From Beroe forskalii (taxonomy: Eukaryota; Ctenophora; Nuda; Beroida; Beroidae), in NCBI GenBank assembly GCA_011033025.1, contig WFMF01000269.1:174266-238265 (forward strand): DNA of 64,000 nt, read 5' to 3'. The notes beneath the pieces are model-generated. The model was not told the origin of the DNA. It saw nothing but the letters and a program-made list of their open reading frames with translations, and ran no database searches. How positions within the stretch are numbered: the first letter of the stretch is position 1; each line of letters begins with the position of its first letter. Below, one piece after another: positions 24,946 to 36,038 of this stretch. The position numbers were made by a program, and so were the translations under genes.

Positions 24946-26814
24946 TCTAGTGTGACACTTTCGACAAAGTCTCAAACGGGTTCTTTAAATTTACAATTAT
25001 GCTTCGCGCTAGGCAACACTGCTAGTTAGAGAAATGATAAGAGAGTTAGGAAAGTCATATACACGGCAGATCGTTACTCAAATCCATATTACTGATGGCA
25101 ATAAAAAGTATACCCTCGACGGCTAAATGCTCAGAATATTTCTGTCGTGTATTATTCATATTATTATTGATATGATCATTTGGAAATGCTGTTAATTGTG
25201 CTGAAAGTGATGTGGTAATCGTGTGGCAGCGATCTGTAAAATCACTTGCCACAATTATAAGCCGCCTGGTACAGAAACTATCAGCTATTATATTTGCTAC
25301 GACGATAACAACACCCACACTTCTTCTTAGCTCAACAAATCACCACGGAGCATCCCACAAATCCTACCCATTGATAGGCCGAACCATACGTACTATATGG
25401 GTAAACTGATGTTCGACACTCCGTAATCTCAGTATATCGCCAGCTATAAGTACAATAGTGATACTCGGTGCTAGGCATTAAGTGAAGGTACTTACACGAT
25501 GAGAAGCTACATATATATTTATAACACACGAAATAAGGACTCTCCCTCCACCAGCAACCATTATATGTTATACAAATCCTGGTAGTGGCGTTCCACTAAC
25601 GACACAACCCGGCCTCTACAAAATATATATATATATATATATAAACACGGCCTATATAAAATATATAATGTGGGGTGGGATCTAAAATAGAATTCTCAGG
25701 AGAATATATTATCATACAGTGCATGCAGCTAGCCTGGCGCACACTAAATGTCAGTAGCTCGTAATGTGTTCCCCTCTATAATTGCACTGTTAGAACCACG
25801 GCATAGGGTCAAATTGCCTGCGAATAGTGGATTTATCGGTGTCAATTAGAGCTATGTGTGATGAATCTTATTCATTGAGCTGATATATTCCCAGGCGGTT
25901 GAGATGACGTCATTATCTTGGCAAGATGTAGTGAGTTCACGTTGAACCACTTGGTTTGAGGGCTCAGGTTTTGATGATGACATATCCGTGTACAAAAAAA
26001 TAGGCATTTCATTTTCAACGTCAAGTATTGACTACTCTAAACGATCATAAGGCAACTGTCAGTTAATCTTTCACTTAGGGTTATAAGCTTCCTTGTCCAA
26101 GCTTCCTTGTTCAAGTCAGACAAAGCTGCTGATGACTCTTGTAAAAGTAATTTTATGAGAATACTGCTGCTATTAAGCACTTTGGAGTCCAAATGCTCAC
26201 AGCAATCGAATCATAATACTCTGAGCAATTAAATAGTTGTGAGCAAGCAAATAGTTCTGGTACATATAGGATCGACTCCATTGGGCGACGACACCATCAA
26301 CTTGCAAGCGATCAAAGAAACTATTCACATACTTTGGAAAAACTAAAATTTGTTACTTCCATTTCGACATTGGTCATATACAGCAATAGAAATTGGTGAA
26401 GGTCAATTTATATCGTCTAACGTGTTATCATGAATTTTATGTTCAACAATGCACTTACCTAACCGAATATATAAAGTTTTTCTGCGGCATTCATAAGCAT
26501 TTATAATGATGATTAATCTCTGGTGCTATAAATCAAGACTTTTAAAGCACACATTTAAAAACAATGTTCAGAGTTCACTCAAAATCACAAGCCGTGTGCG
26601 CCTACAATTTACATTGCTGCTCAGGGATCGTTCACATAAGCACATATTACCTAATTACTTAATCATCTAGGTGCCATGGAGGAGGTGTTTTCAAGTTCAT
26701 ATGATTAACGCGAGGGGTTTCGGTGGTTGATAATGTTATCAAAATATCAAATTTTGGACGCAATTTCCGAGATTCTGGCCTCAAATTCTCCGTATTTTTT
26801 TGGCCAAATTGACA
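24946..26814. other. Intergenic, with TA microsatellite and a third CRE mini-element
   Basis: Holds a (TA)n run at about 25,620-25,665 and a copy of AGGCGGTTGAGATGACGTCA near 25,893. No supported gene. Confidence 0.45.
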
Positions 26815-27850
26815 CCACTCTACAATCCTTGACATAACTTTCGATCCTTGACATCACTCATTATCCTTGTCATCACTCTAAAATCCTTGACATCACTCCA
26901 CATTCCTAGATACCACTCCACAATCCTTGACATCACTATTCACTCCACATTCCTTGACCCTTGACACCACTTCACAATCCTTGGCACCACTCCACAATCT
27001 TTGAAACCACTCCACAATCCTTGGCATCACTCCGTCTCCACAATCCTTATTATCACTTTCTGATCCTTGACATCATTCATTATCCTTGTCATCACTCTAC
27101 AATCCTTGACACAATTCCACAATCTATGACACCATTCCACAATCCTTGACATCACTGCTTATTCGTGACACCACTCCAAAATTTTTGACACAATTCCACA
27201 ATCCTCGGCACCACTCTACAGTCCTTGACATCACTCTACAATCCTTGACACCACTCTTTATCTTTGATATCACTCCTTATCCTTAACACCACTCCAGAAT
27301 CCTTGCCACCACTCTAAACTCTGTGAAATCAATCTTTATCCTTGTCATCACTTCTTATCTTTAACATCACACTTTATCCTTGACACCACTCCACAATCCT
27401 TAACACCACTCTACAATCCTCGGCACCACTCTACAATCCTTGACACCACTTGTTATCCTTGACATCACTTCTTGTCCTTGACATCACTTCACAACACTTG
27501 ACACCACTCCACAATACTTGACACCACTCCACAATCCTTGACATCACTTTCCATCCTTGACAACACTCATTTTCTTTGGGGATCGTTCACATATTACGTA
27601 ATCAATTTTTGGCCGATTTTAACCCCCCTCCCCCTCGTAATCAAGTTTACAATTTGTTACATTAACATGTGATCATTCGAAACCCCTCCCTCCCCTAGGT
27701 GATTACAATCCTTGACACCGCTCCAAAATCCTTGAAACCACTCCACAATCTATTTAACGCCATTCCATAATCCTTGGAATCACTCTTTATCCTTGACATC
27801 ACTCCACAATTATTGACATAATTCCACACTCCTCGACTCCACTGCACAAT
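26815..27850. repeat. Degenerate minisatellite, unit about 20 bp
   Basis: Roughly forty variants of CACTCCACAATCCTTGACAC, interrupted by unique sequence at about 27,575-27,705. Unit length and sequence vary, so this is an older array than the one beginning at 27,925. Confidence 0.8.
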
Positions 27851-27924
27851 CGACGGACGTTGCCCCGTCTCCTTATCTTCTGACTGGCATCATTCTGGAA
27901 TGCCTTGTAACACCACACTCCACA

Positions 27925-29470
27925 ATACGCGCGCACGTTGCTTGAAAAGCAATGCGCGCGCAAGTTTGTTAAAAAGCAATGCGCGCGCACGTTGCTTAAA
28001 AAGCAATGCGCGCGCACGTTGCTTAAAAAGCAATGCGCGCGCACGTTGCTTAAAAAGCAATGCGCGCGCACGTTGCTTAAAAAGCAATGCGCGCGCACGT
28101 CCCTTAAAGTTAAAAAGCAATGCGCGCGCACGTTGCTTAAAAGCAATGCGCGCGCACGTTGCTTAAAAAGCAATGCGCGCGCACGTTGCTTAAAAAGCAA
28201 TGCGCGCGCACGTTGCTTAAAAAGCAATGCGCGCGCACGTTGCTTAAAAAGCAACGCGCACGTTCCTTAAAAAGCAACGCGCACGTTCCTTAAAAAGCAA
28301 TGCGCGCGCACGTTGCTTAAAAAGCAATGCGCGCGCACGTTGCTTAAAAAGCAATGCGCGCGCACGTTGCTTAAAAAGCAATGCGCGCGCACGTTGCTTA
28401 AAAAGCAATGCGCGCGCACGTTGCTTAAAAAGCAATGCGCGCGCACGTTGCTTAAATAGCAATGCGCGCGCACGTAGCTTAAAAGCAAGGCGCGCGCACG
28501 TTGCTTAAAAAGCAATGCACGCACGTTGCTTAAAAAGCAATGTGCGCGCACGTTGCTTCCTAAAAAAGCGCGCCGCGCTTAAACTGGGCAATGCACGCGC
28601 ACGTTAAAGTTAAAAAGCAATGCGCGCACGTTGCTTAAAAGCAATGCGCGCACGTTTAACCCAAAAAGCAATGCGCGCGCACGTTGCTTAAAAAGCAATG
28701 CGCGCGCACGTTGCTTAAAAAGCAATGCGCGCGCACGTTGCTTAAAAAGCAATGCACGCGCACGTTGCTTAAAAAGCAATGCGCGCGCACGTTGCTTAAA
28801 AAGCAATGCGCGCGCACGTTGCTTAAAAAACAATGCGCGCGCACGTTGCTTAAAAAGCAATGCGCGCGCACGTTGCTTAAAAAGCAATGCGCGCGCACGT
28901 TGCTTAAAAAGCAATGCGCGCGCAAGTTGCTTAAAAAGCAATGCGCGCGCACGTTGCTTAAAAAGCAATGCGCGCGCACGTTGCTTAAAAACAATGCGCG
29001 CACGTTGCCGAGAAATCAGATCGGACACGTTTCTAAAAACAGTAATTAGCAATGCCCGCACGTTTCTAAAGAAAAGCAATGCTGAATGCGCGCGCACGTT
29101 GCTTCCAAAAACAAAGTGCGCAGGATGCTTCAAAGGGCAAAGCACGCATGTTGCTTCAACATTTAAAAAGCAAAGCACGCACGTTGCTTCAAAAGCAAAG
29201 CGCATATGTTGCTTCAAAGGGCAAAGCACTCACGTTGCTTCAAAAAGCAAAGCGCTCACGTTGCTTCAAAAAGCAATGCGCGCACGTTGCTTCAAAAAGC
29301 AAAGCGCTCACGTTGCTTCAAAAAGCAATGCGCGTACGTTGCTTCAAAAAGCAATGCGCGCACGTTGCTTCAAAGAACAAAACGCGCCCGTTGCTTCAAA
29401 AAGAAAAGCACGCACGTTGCTTCAAAAACAAAAAGAAAAGCACGCACGTTGCTTCAAAAAGCAAAGCGCA
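27925..29470. repeat. 27-bp minisatellite with alternating purine-pyrimidine core
   Basis: Over 50 units of GCAATGCGCGCGCACGTTGC plus TTAAAAA, highly uniform to about 29,000. From 29,090 they diverge into a TTGCTTCAAAAAGCAAAGCG form. The unit is an imperfect palindrome with a GCGCGCGC core, so it could form hairpins or Z-DNA. Because 27 is a multiple of three and the unit lacks stops, long repetitive frames are open in several frames on both strands; I regard these as artefacts. Confidence 0.92.
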
Positions 29471-30290
29471 TTTTTCGGGCCGGGACTGCTGCCCTCGGCC
29501 CTTCGGGCGGGGTGCTAATAATTTGGAGATGCTCTTTGGGGAAATGCTCTCGTCCGAAGACCCCGTACCGTCACTGCGAGCGCTTGCCAGCGCCCTGATT
29601 ATAATCATATAATTACCTCAATTTGGAACTTTTGGAACACTGTAGTTGCCATGCTTAAAAAGCAATGTGCGCTCGTTGTATTTGATGCATGGCATAGGAA
29701 AAAGAAACTATGGCTATTCTTATTCCTTGAATCGTAGCGTAACTACCCATAACTGGCGATGAAATTGCCATAATTACAACAAAGCAATCTTTGAGGTTGA
29801 AGCGAAAACAATTGCAAATATGGAAACGATTTCAAACATACATCGCTGTCAAAACTGTACAAATAACTTATTTCGAAGCAATACGGAGTTACTTGTATGT
29901 TGTACTTATCACTTATAATGAGCGTGTAGTGACATTGAATATAACCTTAATTTATTCAAGTGAAGGTTGAGGAGTGATGTTGTTAAGAAAGTTCTTTAAA
30001 ATAAAATCTCACCTAAAACTAGTTTTCTGTATCCGTAGAATGACCCTGTACAAGAACACAGACAAGCGTGAAAGACAAAGGAGAATTCCAACAAACCGTG
30101 AACAAGCTAAAGTTAAACCTTATAATTTACACCCTTTTAAGGCACGTAGCCGTGTGCGGTCTCATTATGGGATTATTATATGCATATTAAACACCCATCG
30201 TATCTACGGAGGGGATGCTTCCAATTTACACCTATTTTATTGTTCCTCAGAATACAAGTTCCATGCTAGCCGTGCGTCCTGCAAGTGGAG
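29471..30290. other. Flank of minisatellite, no gene recognised
   Basis: A GC-rich 100 bp directly after the array (about 29,475-29,600) has an open frame ending SLRALASALIIII, without known similarity. The remainder is AT-rich with nothing visible. Confidence 0.4.
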
Positions 30291-30357
30291 CACGTGACCA
30301 AATAACGCGTTGCTATGGCAACGTCACGTGAAGGGTCACGCGAGAAGGTGTCACGTG
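30291..30357. promoter_or_regulatory. Candidate X-box with three CACGTG E-boxes
   Basis: GTTGCTATGGCAAC at 30,309-30,322 is close to the RFX-factor X-box (two GTTGC half sites in inverted orientation). CACGTG occurs at 30,291-30,296, 30,325-30,330 and 30,352-30,357. The cluster lies immediately 3' of the minus-strand exon ending at 30,364. Motif matching alone does not prove function. Confidence 0.35.
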
Positions 30358-30363
30358 TCAAGT

Positions 30364-30477
30364 TTAGTAGCTATCCCAGCGGGCAGCTTCCTTCTCCTCC
30401 TTAGCGGCCATGTTAACCCACGGCTTGAGGTAGCGCACTTCCTCATCCATGTCAACCCACCTCTCTTCTTCTGGTGC
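30364..30477 (-). CDS. C-terminal exon of an unidentified protein
   Basis: A short GC-rich exon hidden in AT-rich sequence. On the minus strand CCCTCGCAG is followed by GCACCAGAAGAAGAG. The frame reads APEEERWVDMDEEVRYLKPW, then VNMAAKEEKEAARWDSY and TAA at 30,366-30,364. Composition (amphipathic, charged, several tryptophans), the strong acceptor and the clean stop argue for real coding. I cannot name the family. Upstream exons should lie right of 30,480, but none was found before the channel gene at 34.1 kb. Confidence 0.55.
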   Translation of the reverse strand, partial: APEEERWVDMDEEVRYLKPWVNMAAKEEKEAARWDSY

Positions 30478-30504
30478 CTGCGAGGGTTTGCCATGTTATG
30501 AGAT

Positions 30505-30680
30505 GTAGAGAGATGTAAGTCATCAGTTGTAAGTCATGAGATGTACGTTATCAGTTGGAAGTCATGAGATGTAACTATGTAAGTCATCAGTTGTAAGTCA
30601 TGAGATGTAAGTCATCAGTTATAAGTCATGAGATGTTAGACGTAAGTCAATAAGTCACGAGATTTAAATCATGAGATGTA
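30505..30680. repeat. Tandem repeat of GTAAGTCAT-type units
   Basis: About a dozen copies of alternating 14-bp units GTAAGTCATGAGAT and GTAAGTCATCAGTT, placed just upstream (minus-strand sense) of the exon at 30,364-30,477. Confidence 0.75.
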
Positions 30681-33600
30681 ATTAATTCATTAGATTTTAA
30701 GAAATTCCGTAGACCCTGGTGCGCGGAATGATTGTTATTCGTATGACAATCGTTTGTCGGTGTTACCAGTTTCAGACAGTCTTGCAAGTATGTCTGGAGG
30801 AAAGGTACTAAGTTTTACAGCTTCATGTAGATGAGGAGTTCCTAGCTGCCGCTAATGTAGTTTGTTTCGGGCTAAGCTGAATTCGTTCTCAACCTGTCAT
30901 CGTTGTTTAGACTACAACACATCAACACCAAGATCTTACGAAAAAAAAAATTTGTTACTGTTAGTGATTGCTAGAGTAACCAACACAGAATATAGTACAT
31001 TGACTATAACATTTTTTTAATTTTTTTTCTGTTTTTTTTTCAAAAAATTCATATTTACAAAAGAAAAAAAAATTCACGGTTTTTCCCGTTATCTATCATT
31101 TTGGCACGATTCCTGATTATTTAGGGTTTACCCCTATTTCTATATAGGATTTTGTTAATTTTCCAAAGCACTTTGGAACTATTAGATTGTGAGGCTCACC
31201 AAAACTGTCGGATGGTTGGCGCAGTAACCTTCTGCTGAATTGGGTGTGGTAAATCCATTTTTCAAATTCATTTTGTTAGTTCGAGCCCACATAACAAAAC
31301 CTTATTCTAAGTCGGAATTAACGACAATGACGTATTTCTTACTTTCCACAACTCATCGACGTGAACTCACGGGCTGAAATACAGCAACTGACATCAAGTT
31401 TATTTTTTTAAATTTTTTTGTTTGTTTCTTAAAACAACTACCTTAAATTTCATAAACATTTACCTTAACAAGAAATAGGTCGACCCCCAACATGACAACT
31501 GACTCAGAAGTTTTTAATTCTCTGTAAAATCATGATTCTTTTATTGACGGCTAACGGACTGACCACGAAACGTCGAAACGTAAACATTTTTTATGGGGAA
31601 AATCAGGATGGCATTTCGCACCGCAGCAACTAATGCTTTTGAAGTGCTGAAAAGTCCATGGATGGACTTAATTTGCGCGCAGTTTTTGCTTCGCGTTTTT
31701 TCAGGACGCAAAGAGTACGAGTTGATGTGCTACGAGACATGTCATCACGCGGCCCCGCGCCAGAAAAATGTGGTTATCCACCAAAGTTGGATGTGTCATG
31801 CGGGTGCTCTGATCACAGGACAAGGCTATTGCGAAGTATGTGAAATATACAAATAAGATTTAGATTAAATGTATTAAAACGATCAGAGCTCATGACGCAT
31901 CCAATTATGGCAAGTAGTATTATGTAACAAAAACCAGCTGAACTTAGCTTTAAATTTGTTATCAAGGTCAATGATCATTGTAAATCTAATTACAAATAAA
32001 TGAGATTTACACCACATAGTGATATTTAATGTTGTGTTTACGTTAATAAAGGGAAATTCCCCCATCGGCAGCATTCGAACCCCCCCGGTTTCAGGTAAGG
32101 GGACCTGCAAATTTGTTGTCAGACGTTTACTGGCCCACTTAGCGCGCACGCGAAGGGGGCCAGGCAACATCTGGCAACAGATTTCGGCAATTTGGCTCAC
32201 TAATTTTTCGGCACCTTGTTCACAGATCATATTTTTAATTACACGGATAATTAGAATATTAGCAGGGGCCGAGGTTTGTTTGGAGGCGCTCAATGTATCC
32301 TTTTTCTTACTTTCCTAAACCATGTTGCCGGACGCTGTCTGGCCCATATTTTAGATTAAATAAGGTCAGGAAACGTCTTGTAAAAACCACGATCTCTGCT
32401 AACTCTTCCAATGCCTTTTTTTAAAAGTCGTTTGGGGAGGGAAAAAATGCAGGCGCAACGCAGAAAGAAAATATGGATCATACTTATGAAACTACCCTAC
32501 TAAGAGTAAGAGTTCAACAAATTGGCGGGAACGCGCACGTGACCGTTTGATACGTGGCCCAGTGTGATCTGATATATCAGTTGCACGCGTTAATTTAAAA
32601 TTGAAGAAGGAAATATGGAGCGCCCACATAACGATGACACCTACAGGAAAAGCGCAATTCTTGTTCATCATCTCAATTTGTGGTGTTGCAAGAAGTGAAC
32701 ATTCCATTTCTTTGTCACGACATTAATCAGCCAATACATTATAATACCCATCATATTACAATTTACATACATAACTAGTCAGAGACCAAACCTCCATCCT
32801 TGTTAAAAGCGTTTTATGGGATGATTTCTTTGATTAACACCATCCAAAATAAAATTGGCCTTGTTGCCAACGAATTTTTTGTGGCATCAGGCCCAAACCG
32901 GCCACCACCTTTCTTTTGTATCTCGACTCAGGAACGTCGTAGAACAAAGTTATTGGCGAAAAGTCATTTGCAAGAGTTGGCAGAGGAAATATTTGTATCT
33001 TGGCCCAGTCACGTACAGACTTACTTTTGCACATGTCAATCGCAATGGCCATGTTTATACTTCATATACTTCGTCTTGGACGTAAAAAGCAGTAATAGCC
33101 ATGTTTATTACTTCATTTTATACGGCTTGCTAGTGAATGTATTCTTGGGGGGGGTTAGTGTCAAGGGTTACACATGTACAGTTTCTTGGCCGACAAACAA
33201 AAATTGCCTCTACAATGTCTTGCAAGGGGTAACCCCCATACACCCCAAAGATTTAACCCCATTTGCATTTTTCGATATCCATTTGGGCGTTTATGGGGGC
33301 TTAATTTTCTCGGTCGAGATACAAAAATTGCTTTTGATCTGCATATTGCACTTCACTGAACAATTCGTTTTGGGTCCATAACTTTGTTCCTGAGCATTAA
33401 AGGGCATGAATTCCGTAATATTGTATATAAACATGGTCATTGCGATTCTTTCGCGCCCAAAACGAAGTCTCCACGACCATCCTGAGCTGAGATACAGAAA
33501 ATCAACCTAGCGTATTGTAGAAGAAAGGGCGTGGCCGATTTGAGCCTGTTGCCAACAAAAAATTCGTTTGTCACACGGCCAATTTTGTTTTGAAAGGTCT

Positions 33601-34099
33601 TAATCGTTGGAATCAGTCGAGAAAATGCTTTTAAAAAGAAAATCTAACGACTGAGCTTTTTGGAGGCTTCGCCTTTGACTCAAACACAATATCATATTAA
33701 ATACTTCATCAAATATACTCAAGGGCAGCGTCGAGATGCATATAAGTACATATTGGACGAGGTGCAGTCGAGTCATACATGCATCGTAACGATTAGTGAT
33801 GATAATGAGTGATGACCTATTTTTCTATTATAACGTGAGCAGAAGCTTTGGACTACATTAAAATGCAAGTGATATACATACAAACATGTAGAGAGTGGGG
33901 TCACCTTATGATATTATACATTGGTACCTTCCAGTGGCCCCCTGGTAAGGAGGGTTCTAGTCAAACTGGTACTCGTAGTGCTATGTGCAGCTAGAAAACT
34001 CCGCAATGGAGAGTTGCCAACACACTCCGCTAGGGGTTGTGATGATATCTGAATATTGCCTAAAAATAATGATAATAATAATAATAATCATAATCCACC
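30681..34099. other. Intergenic, A/T-homopolymer rich, no gene recognised
   Basis: T- and A-runs occupy about 30,940-31,075. A 193-residue open frame at 32,800-33,381 overlaps the dispersed repeat described separately and shows no domain. Confidence 0.4.
33000..33540. repeat. Dispersed repeat, partner of 20.06-20.33 kb
   Basis: Contains repeated 'gccatgtttat', 'acggcttg' and 'gaatgta' blocks. A section at 33,425-33,485 is the reverse complement of the 20.1-kb repeat. Confidence 0.55.
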
Positions 34100-35701
34100 T
34101 CAGCCATCATACACACTTCCCAGGTTGTTCTGAACCACTTTACTTGTATTTGGAGGGGTGGTGTAGGGAGGAGTCTCCTTCTTCCTCGACCACAGTCTCG
34201 ATATACAGTACGCTATGGAAATCTCTATCAGCTGGCACACCGTGAAAAAGGAAAAACCGATGAACAAATCGACGGTTCCCCCAAACTCAGCAATGAAGTT
34301 TTGTGGCTCGTACGCCTTAGTCTGCTTAATCTCGTCCACCCTGATCTGATCATAGTAAATGTGTACCCGCGCCATGTTCTGTTGAGCATACTCGTACGTG
34401 GGAGCCGGTGTCTTTTCGACTTTGTCCTTGATGAAGGTATCAAAGTACTCCTCGGTTGAGGGGAAGACGGACACGGAGTTCTCGACCTGCCAGTCGGAGT
34501 ACTCGCAGGGTTCGGGGCAGGGCTCGAGCGTGACTATCTGCTTCCTGACCAGGTATTCCACGTACACCTGACACGTGTACTGCTCGATGTACCCGCAGAT
34601 GTTCTTGTTGTACTTGCTCTTGTACAGCTCTTCGTTGTTGGTGCTGGCCTGCCCCCCATTCCTCCTTACTCGATACTGCCCTCCATTCCTCCTCACTCGA
34701 TACTGCTCCTTAGCCTCTCTCCTAACCCGGGCTTGTCTGCTGAGCAAGCTGTGCTCTTTGTTGAGTTTTACAATGTACGCATCCAACACATCCACCTTCC
34801 CCAGCGTGTAGAGTCGCTCTGCCAGATACCACGGCACACACCCGCACTTGGCTATCATGATGGAGAGCTTCTGGCGCTGGATGCACTCACGCACCGTCTC
34901 GTAGTGGCTGTCGTGCTTTGCGTACTGGCTGAGCACGTTCTTACACGTCCCGTGGGGTGGTTCCAGGCGAGTGAAGTGCGAGGTGGAGAGCCTGAGGAAG
35001 ACTTCAGAACCCGGGGTCACCACATAGCCCCCCAAGTTCATCATGACCGTCTCATCGTGGTTCCGGATGAAGATTAGGAATCCCTTGGTGGGGGTTGTGA
35101 ACACGTAGTCCTTGACATTAGCATCCAGATCAATGGTCACGCCCCCACTATGCCCGCCCCTGCTCTGCTGAAGCTTCCCATCATCATTCAGCTCGAAACA
35201 CTCGCCTAACTCCGTCATCTGAGAGTACTCAGCGTAGTCTGCCTGGGGGATGTGGTAGCCTCTGTCATGCATCTTGTAATCGTACTCCCCCACCAGAGTG
35301 TGGAAGAGGGTCTCCCTGAACCGCAGCACCAGCGAGCCCTCCTCCATCTCCCAGTTCAACAGGTCGTTATAAGCTGTCTTGTCGAGGTACTCTAGTTCCC
35401 CTACTTCGTCGTTATGGTCTTCCAGCTCGATCATCAGGGTTTTGAATTCTTGGAGAAGCGTTGGATTGTCTGTCAGTGCCTCCGTGAAGGCAGTGTAGTT
35501 GAAGCTGTTTTCGTTGCAAATGGTTATGGCAGGAAGGGAGATGTTATTCCTCCACATGGTAGTGGACTGGTTGAAGGAGTTGTACTTGAAGTAATCTGAA
35601 AAGAGTCGGTAGACCATGTACCCGGTGAAGATCATGAGTACGATTATGACGAGGAACCACACCGCTCGACACCACCGTGGTCTTCCGGACACTCTGAGGA
35701 C
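34100..35701 (-). CDS. DEG/ENaC/ASIC-type sodium channel, exon 2 (bulk of protein)
   Basis: These trimeric channels pass Na+ and have two membrane helices with a large cysteine-rich extracellular part. This exon starts after TTTCAG. It encodes TM1 (about residues 64-86, AVWFLVIIVLMIF), the post-TM1 motif LPAITICN and a cysteine-rich ectodomain (ECIQRQ, CGCVPWYL, CGYIEQYTCQ, PCPEPCEYS). TM2 begins at GGTVDLFIGFS (525-535), followed by a short cytosolic tail. Joined to exon 1 it gives 584 residues, normal for the family. Unusual points are three RVRR motifs at 376-379, 386-389 and 395-398, two of them in a tandem 27-nt coding duplication, and a GFS selectivity-filter triplet. Whether it is an acid-sensing, peptide-gated or other subtype cannot be told from sequence. 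Confidence 0.93.
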   Translation of the reverse strand, partial: VLRVSGRPRWCRAVWFLVIIVLMIFTGYMVYRLFSDYFKYNSFNQSTTMWRNNISLPAITICNENSFNYTAFTEALTDNPTLLQEFKTLMIELEDHNDEVGELEYLDKTAYNDLLNWEMEEGSLVLRFRETLFHTLVGEYDYKMHDRGYHIPQADYAEYSQMTELGECFELNDDGKLQQSRGGHSGGVTIDLDANVKDYVFTTPTKGFLIFIRNHDETVMMNLGGYVVTPGSEVFLRLSTSHFTRLEPPHGTCKNVLSQYAKHDSHYETVRECIQRQKLSIMIAKCGCVPWYLAERLYTLGKVDVLDAYIVKLNKEHSLLSRQARVRREAKEQYRVRRNGGQYRVRRNGGQASTNNEELYKSKYNKNICGYIEQYTCQVYVEYLVRKQIVTLEPCPEPCEYSDWQVENSVSVFPSTEEYFDTFIKDKVEKTPAPTYEYAQQNMARVHIYYDQIRVDEIKQTKAYEPQNFIAEFGGTVDLFIGFSFFTVCQLIEISIAYCISRLWSRKKETPPYTTPPNTSKVVQNNLGSVYDG

Positions 35702-35885
35702 CTGAAACGGGGACAGGAGTACAGAAAATTGTACAATGTACATTATATAATGTATACGTGTACACTGTACACTGCACAGGGATTGTCTGGGAGATCATCT
35801 AACTCATATCTAAATAAATCGAAATAAACCAAAAGACAAGTTCGCAAGCAAAGTAGATAATGATTTTGTTAAATTCGTCACCCAC

Positions 35886-36038
35886 TTGATAGTAATCACT
35901 GGCTAGATCCTGGAATCCGAACATCTCGTAGGTAGGACGGGGCTCCTTGGTGGAGGCCCTGCTTTCAGGAGGACTGATGGGGGTGCTGGAAGAGAAGGCA
36001 TCCCCCTTGTCGTAGGGGTCCACTGTTATCACCACCAT
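35886..36038 (-). CDS. DEG/ENaC/ASIC-type channel, exon 1 (N-terminal cytosolic region)
   Basis: An ATG at 36,038 opens 51 codons ending SDYYQ before GTGGGT, phase 0. The splice to GTCCTCAGAGTG at 35,701 gives ASDYYQVLRVSGRPRWCRAVWF. The order (acidic, serine-rich N-terminus, then aromatic and basic residues before TM1) is that of DEG/ENaC channels. The His-Gly gating motif usually found here is not present. The start is chosen because it is the first ATG of the open frame; an upstream exon cannot be excluded. Confidence 0.75.

Noticed and set aside
25055-25339. Minus-strand frame of about 95 codons with a hydrophobic start (VGVVIVVANIIADSF)
   Set aside because: Codon choice looks plausible and a weak acceptor precedes it, but there is no ATG, no partner exon and no recognised motif.
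28631-29518. 295-codon plus-strand open frame (and similar frames on both strands)
   Set aside because: It is the 27-bp minisatellite read through; the unit is stop-free in several frames and the peptide is pure repeat.
32800-33381. 193-codon plus-strand open frame
   Set aside because: It overlaps a dispersed repeat shared with 20.1 kb and shows no domain, signal or splice structure.
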